Assembly (NCBI RefSeq): GCF_030409315.1
Contig: NZ_JAUFPS010000034.1
Location: 95,821-159,820, forward strand
DNA length: 64,000 bases
Origin: Mucilaginibacter flavus
GTDB taxonomy: Bacteria > Bacteroidota > Bacteroidia > Sphingobacteriales > Sphingobacteriaceae
Reading direction: 5' to 3'
Position numbers and translations under genes: made by a program
Notes under the pieces: generated by a model
What the model saw: only the letters and a program-made list of their open reading frames with translations
The model's database searches: none
Told to the model about the DNA's origin: nothing
Shown: piece after piece, positions 50,392-58,904 of the stretch
Position numbering within the stretch: position 1 is the first letter of the stretch
How the letters are laid out: each line of letters opens with the position of its first letter

Positions 50392-53300
50392 TTAAAAAGT
50401 TACAGCTAAAGTGCCGCTGAATATTCTGGTTGGCGGAGCCTGGTTCAAAGTAGTTCTACCAACTGCGTTGCTGGTATCATCGTTAAACTCCGGATCAGTA
50501 AATTTATTAGTTGATGGACGGAACATTAATAAGTTACGGCCAGATATTGCTACGTTAACATTTTTAATAAACTTAACGTCTCTTAACCACGCTTTAGGGA
50601 AGTTGTAGTTTAACGAAGCCTCACGTAATTTCCATGCAGCTGCACTAATTACGTAGTTAGCATCAACACCTAACCAGGTAGTTGGGAAAAAGTTATAGTT
50701 ACCATCTTGTGTAAGGATATTGGTGTTATCAACATATTTACCACTTGCATCTTTGTAAACAGAGTTAGGGAATACAAAGCGCTGACGACCGGTAAGTGTT
50801 GTAGTTACCCCGTTACCTGAGTGATCAAGTGTGCTACCAATAGCGTTAAATATTTTGTACCCTCCTCTGTAATCAATAGTTAAGTTTAAAGTAAAGCCTT
50901 TGTAGCTTAATGATGATGTAAAGCCCAACAGATCTGTAGGGTTAACATTACCTAATGGCTGGGTAGCAGCAGCCCTTACGGGTAAGCCAGTGTTGGCATC
51001 AACAATAACTTTTCCTGTTGCCGGGTCACGGCTCCAGTCATAACCTTTAAGCTGTGCGTATGGCAGGTTTTTAACCGCATAAGTGTTACCGCCTAATGAA
51101 AGCTCATTTACACCAGATACAATGCTGATAACCTTACTTGTTTGTTTGGTATAGTTAACACCTAAATTCCACTTAACAGCTTGCGAGTTGATAACAGTTC
51201 CGTGTAAGTCAAGCTCTAAACCTTTATTTTGAGAGTTTGCAGCATTTAGTAAAGCTGAAGTAAAGCCAGATGCACGAGATATTTGTGCAGTTACGATACC
51301 GTCTCTGGTTATTGATTTATAAGCAGATGCGGTTAAAGTTAAACGGTCTTTTAAGAACCCTAAATCCAAACCAACCTCGTCTTCTGTAACGTTTTCTGGT
51401 TTAATATCAGGATTTGCAATTGTACCACTTAGTGAATAACCCGAGATACCTGTACTGCTGTAAGGGAAGCCACCGGCTAAACCAACAGTTGGTATAGTAC
51501 GATAAGCACCGAAAGCGATATACTGTGAGCCAGATGATAATGCAGAAGCGTTACCTGTTTTTGAGTGAGCATAACGAACTTTAACAAAGTTAAGGTAATC
51601 GTTATTTGCTATTTCTTTAAAAATTTCGCTCAACACAACAGTACCATCAATATCATAATAACCTATGTATTTGTTTTTTGATGACAACCTTGAATCCAAA
51701 TCTGTACGGTATGATCCGTGAACGAATGCATAGCTTTTATAGCCCAATGTAGCGGTACCAAAGTAACCTAGCTTACGTGCCTGAAGCGAGTATTCGCTTA
51801 AACTTGGAACAGATGAAAGGTTTTGAGTATTGTAAGGAAGGAAGTTTATTGAACCAGCATTTACTGTAGTGCTGGTAATTTTGTTGTCTAAATAAGCAAC
51901 ACCTAAAGTACCGTCCAATTTAAAATCAGAAGGAAGTTTAAAGTTGTAGTTAGCAAGGAAGTCTGAACTGAATAACAGGTTGGTATAATCACTTGTTCCG
52001 TATGCAGGCAATACATCGTTTGCGGCATATTTATGACCTGCACCATCATTTAACACAGTATCTAATCCGCCAGAATTGTTCGGGTAGATCATAGTAGTAG
52101 CGTTTTTGGTGAAGTCACTATAAGTTCTCCCGGCATCTTTATATTCGGTTCTGCCGCTTGTATTATCAAGAGATGAGCGATAAGACAATGTTAAAAACTT
52201 AGCCACTTTTAAGTTTGCCTGAAAGTTTGCCTGGATGTGGTTTTCAACCTGCAAGTATCTTGTTTCGTTGATAATTTGCCCCGGGCTGATATAATAATCA
52301 TTGTAATAAGTATCAGGGTTGCCATATTTACTTGTAGGGTCCCTTAAATCTTTAACCGGAACGTTAACAGGCGACTCGATCAAGTCATTATAAACCGCAC
52401 CTGTATTTGTTTGGTTTTTAGTTAAGTAGGTATAAGCAACTGAATAAGAAGTTGAAAAAGCACCATATTTTTTGTCGCCACCAACGCGGAACACATCTCT
52501 GCGGCCTTCATCTTTAGGCATAATAGATTTACTTTTCAAATCCTGACCAGACATGTAGAAGCTACCGTTTTCTTCACCTGAAGTGTAAGAAAAGTTATGT
52601 TGAGTAGTGATACCAGTATCAAAGAAGTTTTTCTTTTGATTTTTAACGGCAGAATAAGGAACCAACTCAGATGAACCATCTGGCAAAGGACGGCCGATAG
52701 GTACTAACTGACCGTTAAACTCAGGGCCGTAGCTTTGGTTTTCGTAAGGATAATAAGTGTAGTGACCGTCAATAGGATCAACGAACTTTGAAAAATCAAA
52801 AACTTCGCCCTCACCACCGTTTGCACCGAAACGAGTTTGATATTCTGGGATGTAAGAAACTTTTTCAAGCTGGTAAGTAGATGACACTGTTAAAGCAGAC
52901 GAGCCTTTAGCACCGTGTTTGGTTGTAATTACTATAACACCGTTTGATGCATCAGAACCATAAACCGCAGATGCAGAAGAACCTTTCAATACAGTAGTTT
53001 CAGCGATGTCCTCAGGGTTCAGCGTGCTGATATCGCTGTAGAAGATAGAACCGTCAACCACGTAAAGCGGCTGGTTGTTACCAATTAATGACCTGTTACC
53101 ACGTAAAGTAACACGTGTTGGGGCAAACAAGCCGTTGTTGGTAGTTGTAACCTGCAAACCAGATACCTTACCGGTTAAACCGTTGGTAACGCTGATTGGT
53201 TTTGCAGTGGTGATATCCTTACCGCTTACTTTTGCAGTAGAGTAACCTACCGAAATAGCTTGCCTTTGGATACCCAGTGCTGTTACAACAACTTCGTTCA

Positions 53301-53604
53301 ACTGGCTGTTGGCACTCAATAACACTACGTCAAATGTGCTTTTTGTGCCAGTTGCAACTTCCTGGGTATTGTACCCGATGAAAGAGAATGTTAACACACC
53401 TCCTGAAGGCACGCTTAACGAGAATTTACCCGCGGCGTTGGTTTGTGTACCACTCGAAGTTCCCTTGAGTTTTACTGATACTCCCGGAATGGGTAGGCCG
53501 TCGTCTTTGGCCGTAACCGTACCAGTAACTGTACGGTTTTGTGCGTGCACCTGTGTTAGGCATAACAACAGAATGCACAAACTTGCTAGTAGAAGTTTTT
53601 TCAT
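50392..53604 (-). CDS. SusC/RagA-family TonB-linked outer membrane importer
   Basis: A 1070-residue protein. The signal peptide ends in VHAQ. A carboxypeptidase-like domain follows (VTGTVTAKDDGLPIPGVSVK, about 24-100), then the plug with ISVTNGLTGKVSGLQVTTTN, PLYVVDGSIFYSDISTLNPE and VLKGSSASAVYGSDASNGVI (about 110-235). The barrel ends in PTRIFSGTLAVTF. It forms the first gene of a SusC-SusD-lipoprotein operon. The first 30 residues resemble those of the other SusC at 14554-17829, suggesting related but diverged systems. Confidence 0.95.
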   Translation of the reverse strand: MKKLLLASLCILLLCLTQVHAQNRTVTGTVTAKDDGLPIPGVSVKLKGTSSGTQTNAAGKFSLSVPSGGVLTFSFIGYNTQEVATGTKSTFDVVLLSANSQLNEVVVTALGIQRQAISVGYSTAKVSGKDITTAKPISVTNGLTGKVSGLQVTTTNNGLFAPTRVTLRGNRSLIGNNQPLYVVDGSIFYSDISTLNPEDIAETTVLKGSSASAVYGSDASNGVIVITTKHGAKGSSALTVSSTYQLEKVSYIPEYQTRFGANGGEGEVFDFSKFVDPIDGHYTYYPYENQSYGPEFNGQLVPIGRPLPDGSSELVPYSAVKNQKKNFFDTGITTQHNFSYTSGEENGSFYMSGQDLKSKSIMPKDEGRRDVFRVGGDKKYGAFSTSYSVAYTYLTKNQTNTGAVYNDLIESPVNVPVKDLRDPTSKYGNPDTYYNDYYISPGQIINETRYLQVENHIQANFQANLKVAKFLTLSYRSSLDNTSGRTEYKDAGRTYSDFTKNATTMIYPNNSGGLDTVLNDGAGHKYAANDVLPAYGTSDYTNLLFSSDFLANYNFKLPSDFKLDGTLGVAYLDNKITSTTVNAGSINFLPYNTQNLSSVPSLSEYSLQARKLGYFGTATLGYKSYAFVHGSYRTDLDSRLSSKNKYIGYYDIDGTVVLSEIFKEIANNDYLNFVKVRYAHSKTGNASALSSGSQYIAFGAYRTIPTVGLAGGFPYSSTGISGYSLSGTIANPDIKPENVTEDEVGLDLGFLKDRLTLTASAYKSITRDGIVTAQISRASGFTSALLNAANSQNKGLELDLHGTVINSQAVKWNLGVNYTKQTSKVISIVSGVNELSLGGNTYAVKNLPYAQLKGYDWSRDPATGKVIVDANTGLPVRAAATQPLGNVNPTDLLGFTSSLSYKGFTLNLTIDYRGGYKIFNAIGSTLDHSGNGVTTTLTGRQRFVFPNSVYKDASGKYVDNTNILTQDGNYNFFPTTWLGVDANYVISAAAWKLREASLNYNFPKAWLRDVKFIKNVNVAISGRNLLMFRPSTNKFTDPEFNDDTSNAVGRTTLNQAPPTRIFSGTLAVTF

Positions 53605-53747
53605 TTCGTTAATAATAAGATCAGTTAATAGTTAATTAATCATAAAAGTAATGTTACATTATCAAAAAGTCAAGTTAAATCTTAAAAAAGAGGACTTTTT
53701 TTTAAAAAAAGCATCTTTAAAAATAAATATTAATAATTTTAGTACTA

Positions 53748-53763
53748 TGTATTGCATAATACA
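53748..53763. promoter_or_regulatory. Dyad over the padR promoter, candidate PadR operator
   Basis: TGTATT (53748-53753), GCAT and AATACA (53758-53763) form a perfect 16-bp symmetrical site. It overlaps the -33 TTG (53752-53754) of the padR promoter, the place expected for auto-repression. Confidence 0.5.
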
Positions 53764-53783
53764 ATCTTAAACATATATCTTTG
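53752..53783 (+). promoter_or_regulatory. Promoter of the padR operon
   Basis: TTG (53752-53754), 21 bases, then TATCTTTG (53776-53783). The predicted padR ATG at 53788 lies 5 bases after the -7 element, so the message may be leaderless. Confidence 0.65.
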
Positions 53784-53787
53784 TATT

Positions 53788-54120
53788 ATGATCGTTGAAA
53801 ACACACAAACCCAAATGAGGAAGGGCATACTGGAGTACTGCATCCTATCCATCATAGCTAAGGGCGAAACATATGCATCAGACATAATTGCTGAACTTAA
53901 GAAAGCCCAACTGCTTGTAGTTGAGGGTACTCTGTACCCGTTATTAACCCGGTTAAAAAACAATGGCCTCCTCACTTACAACTGGGTTGAGTCTATTTCC
54001 GGGCCGCCGCGAAAGTATTACGTACTATCTGACGAGGGCCGGCATGTGCTTGAACAGCTGGATAAAACCTGGCAGGAATTAGTTTACGCTGTTACAACGG
54101 CCATTGGAGAAAGAAAATAA
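53788..54120 (+). CDS. PadR-family transcriptional regulator
   Basis: The ATG at 53788 gives MIVENTQTQMRKGILEYCIL, the conserved start of Bacteroidota PadR proteins; the frame also opens at TTG 53752. The 110-residue protein is a winged helix with GETYASDIIAELKKAQLLVV, EGTLYPLLTRLKNNGLLTYN and SGPPRKYYVLSDEGRHVLEQ. PadR proteins are usually repressors released by a small ligand or by stress. The PspC gene begins 24 bp downstream, a pairing common in this phylum. A dyad at 53748-53763 suggests auto-regulation. Confidence 0.93.
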   Translation: MIVENTQTQMRKGILEYCILSIIAKGETYASDIIAELKKAQLLVVEGTLYPLLTRLKNNGLLTYNWVESISGPPRKYYVLSDEGRHVLEQLDKTWQELVYAVTTAIGERK

Positions 54121-54144
54121 AAGAACCTGAAATTATTACCCATC

Positions 54145-55812
54145 ATGAATAAAACTATCATCATAAATATAAACGGCACCGTTTTTCACATAGAAGAGGA
54201 TGCTTATGACGTACTTAAACTTTACATGACCGACGTAAAACGTCATTTTTCTACCTCGGCCGACAGTTTGGAGATCACTACCGACATTGAAAACCGCATT
54301 GCCGAAATGTTTAATGAAATTTTAGCAAGCCAAAGCAAACAGGTTATTGTGGAGCAAGACGTTAAACTTGTTGTGGAACAAATGGGCTCTGTTGAGGATT
54401 TCGAGTCGGCCGAGAACGATGCAAAAGTACCTGGCACCGGCAACTACGCTTATAATACTGAGCGCCGAAGGCTGTTTCGTGATCCGGACGATCATTTGGT
54501 TAGCGGCGTGGCCGCGGGTATTGCCAACTACTTCGATATCCAGGCCGTTTGGGTGCGTTTAGCTTTCGCGATATCTTTTTGCGCGGCAGGCAGTGGCGTC
54601 TTTTTATATGTAATACTATGGATAGTAGTCCCCAAAGCTATTTCCCGTGCCGATAGAATGGCCATGAAAGGCGAAAAGCAGGATTTAAAAGGCTTTAAAA
54701 AGAATTTTGAAGATGAGTTAAGTACTGTAAAAGACCATCTGCATAACTTTCAGCACGAAGCCAAACCTTTTGTATACAAAACCCGTGATTTCATTGGCGA
54801 TTTTTTTAGCCACTTAGGCGTGTTTCTGCGTGGCGCGGGCAGTTTAATAGGCAAGCTGATAGCCGGTGCCATATTATTAGCCTGTTTTGGCATGGCCATA
54901 GCGCTTATTGTTACTGTTGTAGCATTTTTGGCTTTTGGCAAACAGGATATTTACCATATCCCGCCTTTCAATTTTGTGAACCAGGAAACCAGCATGATAT
55001 TTTTGGCAGGTGGCTTTTTATTGCTGGCTATCCCGTTATTAACTATTATATTATTAATAATAGGCTTCCTGTTTAAAAACGCCACATTTAACCGCACTAT
55101 TGGTACTACTTTATTATGTGTATGGCTGGCTGCCCTTGGCGCGGTTGTATATTATGGCGTAAAAGCAACTGCCGATTTTAGGGAAGGAGCCCGCCTTAGC
55201 AATACGGTAAATATCAAAGCCACAAAAAGCAACACCTATTACCTGCAACTCAACGATGCCAAATATCTGAGTAATGAAGATAGCACCCGCCTGCGCATCA
55301 AGGAGCGTTTTAACGGAATGGTTATTTTAGATGATGACTTTAACAGCAACGATGATTTTGGCGCATCAGACCCGGTTAGTATCAATGTAGAGAAAAGCGA
55401 CGTTCCACAACCGGTGTTGATTGAATCATTTACCGCCCGCGGTAGGGATTATGAAGACGCTTTGATGAACACCCGCAACATCAGCTACCGTTTTACGCAA
55501 AAAGACTCGGTTTTGAAATTCGACCGCAGGATTGAGCGTATAGCCGGTGCTAAATGGAGAGGTCAAAAATTGTACATCACCATTAAAGTTCCGTTAAATT
55601 CAACACTGGTAATTGATCAGAAACTTGACCGCAACATGGGCTTTAACCTGTACGATTGCGGCCAAAGCAACCAGCCTGCAAATCCAAACGGATCTGTATT
55701 TGTGATGACAGAAAATGGCCTGGAGTGTAAAATACCTCCGGTACCACAATCTACCATTGATAGCCTGCGCAGGCAGGAAGTAGCCGACTCAATCAAAAAC
55801 GCTGCTCAATAA
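54145..55812 (+). CDS. PspC-domain membrane protein
   Basis: A 555-residue protein. Residues 1-95 form an acidic cytoplasmic module (INGTVFHIEEDAYDVLKLYM, QVIVEQDVKLVVEQMGSVED). The PspC domain (about 108-172) has RRLFRDPDDHLVSGVAAGIA, NYFDIQAVWVRLAFAI and YVILWIVVPKA. Three more membrane helices lie at about 235-345, followed by a periplasmic domain with beta-strands (LYITIKVPLNSTLVIDQKLD). PspC proteins sense or counter membrane stress. It is in an operon with PadR, which probably controls it. Confidence 0.9.
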   Translation: MNKTIIININGTVFHIEEDAYDVLKLYMTDVKRHFSTSADSLEITTDIENRIAEMFNEILASQSKQVIVEQDVKLVVEQMGSVEDFESAENDAKVPGTGNYAYNTERRRLFRDPDDHLVSGVAAGIANYFDIQAVWVRLAFAISFCAAGSGVFLYVILWIVVPKAISRADRMAMKGEKQDLKGFKKNFEDELSTVKDHLHNFQHEAKPFVYKTRDFIGDFFSHLGVFLRGAGSLIGKLIAGAILLACFGMAIALIVTVVAFLAFGKQDIYHIPPFNFVNQETSMIFLAGGFLLLAIPLLTIILLIIGFLFKNATFNRTIGTTLLCVWLAALGAVVYYGVKATADFREGARLSNTVNIKATKSNTYYLQLNDAKYLSNEDSTRLRIKERFNGMVILDDDFNSNDDFGASDPVSINVEKSDVPQPVLIESFTARGRDYEDALMNTRNISYRFTQKDSVLKFDRRIERIAGAKWRGQKLYITIKVPLNSTLVIDQKLDRNMGFNLYDCGQSNQPANPNGSVFVMTENGLECKIPPVPQSTIDSLRRQEVADSIKNAAQ

Positions 55813-55832
55813 CCGGTTTACCAACCTAAACA

Positions 55833-56054
55833 ATGAAAACGTTCATAAAATATATAAGCCTGCTATTATTTAGCGGGCTTATTATTCCTTTTTACGCTTT
55901 TACTTTTAAAGCAGGCACTATTTCCCATCTGAAAGCAAACAGTTCAACATCAGGCCCAAACCCAACCACTCCCAATCATACTTTAGCCTATAATATCGCA
56001 AGCGATATTGCTAAAACCATCTTCCCGGTATTAAAAAGTTTAAAATCGCTGTAA
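55833..56054 (+). CDS. Small secreted protein of unknown function (73 residues)
   Basis: ATG at 55833, 20 bp after the PspC gene. It has a hydrophobic N-terminus (FIKYISLLLFSGLIIPFYAF), a Ser/Thr/Pro-rich middle (NSSTSGPNPTTPN) and a short amphipathic C-terminus (IASDIAKTIFPVLKSLKSL). No family is recognised. The tight spacing supports co-transcription with padR and pspC. Confidence 0.6.
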   Translation: MKTFIKYISLLLFSGLIIPFYAFTFKAGTISHLKANSSTSGPNPTTPNHTLAYNIASDIAKTIFPVLKSLKSL

Positions 56055-56299
56055 CCTAATACCCCTTTTGTGCATCTTATATGAAAACGCACACAAATAC
56101 CAATCGGGGCTTTTAACAGGATACGCGTATCCGCCGCCCCTTAAACAGATACATTATGAAAACACCTGCTTATATAAAATAATTACTAAACACAATTAGG
56201 CCAGCGCGCCGCAAACAGCTAAAAAACTTATTTACAAAATTTTAAAAGGAAACATTTTCCTTACCGGCTTTTTATTGCCCAATTTTTAAACCAACAACA

Positions 56300-58753
56300 A
56301 TGAAAACTAAAATTAACCATATACTATTTACACTCCTGCTTGTAGTTATCAGCTGGGGGGTATCCTTTGGCCAGGCCGGCAAGGCGGGCAGCGCCAAAGT
56401 ATCCGGCTCATTAACCAACGACCAGGGCAAACCGCTTGACTATGCCAGCGTAAGCATCATTAAAGCTACCGACTCAACCGTTGTTAAAGGTGCCCTAAGT
56501 AACGATAACGGCGTTTACTCTTTCGATAAAATTCCTGCAGGTAAATATTTGATCAAAGCATCTGTTGTGGGGTATGCCAAGGCCATCAGCAAGCCATTTA
56601 CCGTTACCGAAAATTCTGCCACTATTGAAGTACCGGTTTTAAACCTGCAACCAGGCACCAACACGGCTTTAAAAACGGTAACTATTACCGCCACCAAGCC
56701 ATTAATTGAGCGCAAAATAGACCGCACCGTAATGAACGTGGAAAACAGCGTACTTGCTGCCGGTAATACCGCCATGGAAATATTAGCCAGGGCACCGGGT
56801 GTAACGGTTGATAAAGACGATAACATAAGCCTGAAAGGCAAACAAGGTGTTACGGTAATGATTAATGATAAGCTTACCTATTTATCGGCAGCACAGTTGG
56901 CTACTTTATTACGCTCAACAGATGGCAATACCATTAAATCAATAGAGATCATTACCAACCCATCTGCTAAATATGACGCGGCGGGTAATTCGGGCATTAT
57001 CAACATTAAATTAAAAAAGAATACCCAATCGGGCACCAATGGCAGTGTAACCGTTGGTGTGGCAAAGGGCCAGTATTGGAGGGATAACAGCAGCCTAAAC
57101 CTGAATCATAAAGATGGCAACCTGAACGTGTTTGGTACCTTTAGTCGTGGTGATAACAAACGCGGGCATGATTTACTGCTTGACAGGGTTGTAAAAAACG
57201 ACCAGGGTATTACCAATTACTTTACCCAGCAATCATACATGCCTAATGCCAACCATTATAATAACTATCGTGTTGGGGCCGATTACGACCTTACGCCTAA
57301 GCATACCATTGGATTTGTGGTAAGCGGCTATTCAAATACCGAAAACGACAATAACAATACCTCAACCCTTATTGGCACACAACCAGGCGTGGCCGATTCA
57401 TCATTGCGTACCAATTCTATTTTCAAGCAAGCGTACAAAAACATTGCCGTTAACCTTAACGACCGCCTAAAAATTGACACCAACGGCCAGGAATTAAGCT
57501 TTGATCTGGATTACTCTAAATTTAACAACAGTAATAACGCGCAATACACAACCGATTACTTTTTGCCCGATGGCAGCGCCCAACATCCATCGCAACTGCT
57601 GCGCAACCAAACCCCGGCACAAATTACCATATACACCGCCAAGGTTGATTATACCAAGCCGTTAACAAAAACCATTAAACTGGAAGCCGGCGGTAAGTAC
57701 AGCAATGTAAAAACAGATAACGATTTAAGGGCACAGATTGACAGCAGTGGCACTTATATTAATGATAAAGGTCGCTCTAACCATTTTATTTACGACGAGA
57801 AAATTGTGGCCGGCTATATTAACCTGAACAAGCAATTCAAAAAAACCTCGGTACAAATTGGTGTGAGGGCCGAAAACACAGAATCAAATGGCGACCTGTT
57901 AGGCAGCACGCCTGTAAAACGCAGCTACCTTAATTTTTTCCCAAGCGCGTTTATCAACCATACCATTAATGATAAAAATGAAGTTAGCTTATCGTACAGC
58001 CGCCGTATTGATAGGCCGGGCTATGATGATTTAAACCCTTTCATCTATTATCTTGACCCTTATACCTTTAATAAAGGTAATGCGTTCCTTAATCCGCAGT
58101 ATACCCAAAACTTTGAGTTTAATTATACTTACAATAAATCGCTCAACCTAAGCCTGGGTTATAGCCGCACAACAGATGCCATTACCGAGCTTATTTTAAC
58201 CGAGGGCGAAAAAACTTTTCAAACCAACAAAAACCTGCAAACCCAAACCGGGTACAATATTAATGTTAACACCCCATTCACTATCACCAAGTGGTGGGAA
58301 GGTAATGTTAACGTAACCGCCTTTTATCTCGGCTTTAAATCCGACTCGTTGGCTGGCTTCAATTTTCATGACGGCCAGTGGGCTTATCAGGCCCGTACCA
58401 CCCAAACATTTAAGTTTGCAGGTGCCCGTTTAGAGGTTATGGGCGATTACCAGTCGCCGTTAACCTATGGCATTTACAAAATAAGACCACGTTACTCGGT
58501 TGATTTAGGTATAAGCAAATCGTTCTTCGATAAAAAGTTTAATGTTAAAGTAGCTTGCGATGACGTATTCAACATCCGCCGCAACAACTTAAGCAGTCAG
58601 GCACTTAATAACAACTTCACCATAAGACAAAGAAACGATACCCGGGTGGGCCGCTTAACGCTTACCTATAACTTTGGCAACAACTCCATCAAAGTACGCC
58701 AACACCACAGCGGCGCCGATGACGAAAAAGGAAGGGTGAAGGGGAGTAATTAG
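56300..58753 (+). CDS. Outer membrane beta-barrel receptor with carboxypeptidase-like domain
   Basis: An 817-residue protein with a signal peptide ending SFGQA. Residues of about 34-115 form a carboxypeptidase-like sandwich (SGSLTNDQGKPLDYASVSII). The plug (about 135-225) has DRTVMNVENSVLAAGNTAME, RAPGVTVDKDDNISLKGKQG and IIN-type sequence ending in GNSGIINIKLKKN. The barrel is of the OMP_b-brl_3 type (VSLSYSRRIDRPGYDDLNPF, LNPQYTQNFEFNYTYNKSLN). It lies 245 bp behind the small gene of the PadR operon and may be part of it. Ligand unknown. Confidence 0.88.
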   Translation: MKTKINHILFTLLLVVISWGVSFGQAGKAGSAKVSGSLTNDQGKPLDYASVSIIKATDSTVVKGALSNDNGVYSFDKIPAGKYLIKASVVGYAKAISKPFTVTENSATIEVPVLNLQPGTNTALKTVTITATKPLIERKIDRTVMNVENSVLAAGNTAMEILARAPGVTVDKDDNISLKGKQGVTVMINDKLTYLSAAQLATLLRSTDGNTIKSIEIITNPSAKYDAAGNSGIINIKLKKNTQSGTNGSVTVGVAKGQYWRDNSSLNLNHKDGNLNVFGTFSRGDNKRGHDLLLDRVVKNDQGITNYFTQQSYMPNANHYNNYRVGADYDLTPKHTIGFVVSGYSNTENDNNNTSTLIGTQPGVADSSLRTNSIFKQAYKNIAVNLNDRLKIDTNGQELSFDLDYSKFNNSNNAQYTTDYFLPDGSAQHPSQLLRNQTPAQITIYTAKVDYTKPLTKTIKLEAGGKYSNVKTDNDLRAQIDSSGTYINDKGRSNHFIYDEKIVAGYINLNKQFKKTSVQIGVRAENTESNGDLLGSTPVKRSYLNFFPSAFINHTINDKNEVSLSYSRRIDRPGYDDLNPFIYYLDPYTFNKGNAFLNPQYTQNFEFNYTYNKSLNLSLGYSRTTDAITELILTEGEKTFQTNKNLQTQTGYNINVNTPFTITKWWEGNVNVTAFYLGFKSDSLAGFNFHDGQWAYQARTTQTFKFAGARLEVMGDYQSPLTYGIYKIRPRYSVDLGISKSFFDKKFNVKVACDDVFNIRRNNLSSQALNNNFTIRQRNDTRVGRLTLTYNFGNNSIKVRQHHSGADDEKGRVKGSN

Positions 58754-58762
58754 ATACAACGC

Positions 58763-58904
58763 AAAGCCCCCCAGCCCCCTAAAGGGGGAGCTTTTTGATT
58801 TGTATGTTAGCCAAGTAGATATTTACAAAATCAAACGGCCTTGCTTTATTAAAAGCAAGGCCGTTTGATTTTCAAGCTCCCCCTTTAGGGGGCTGGGGGC
58901 TTTT
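58763..58904. repeat. Nested inverted repeats between convergent genes
   Basis: The outer arms (58763-58793 and 58874-58904) are complementary copies of the CCCCCAGCCCCCTAAAGGGG word with one base of slippage. They enclose a second perfect stem (58827-58847 with 58852-58872). The right outer arm runs into the stop codon of the M14 peptidase gene. Confidence 0.85.
58827..58872. terminator. Bidirectional terminator with 21-bp perfect stem
   Basis: Positions 58827-58847 pair exactly with 58852-58872 around loop ATTA. The stem core is AACGGCCTTGC and the flanks are A and T tracts on both strands. It serves the convergent receptor and M14 peptidase genes. Confidence 0.85.
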
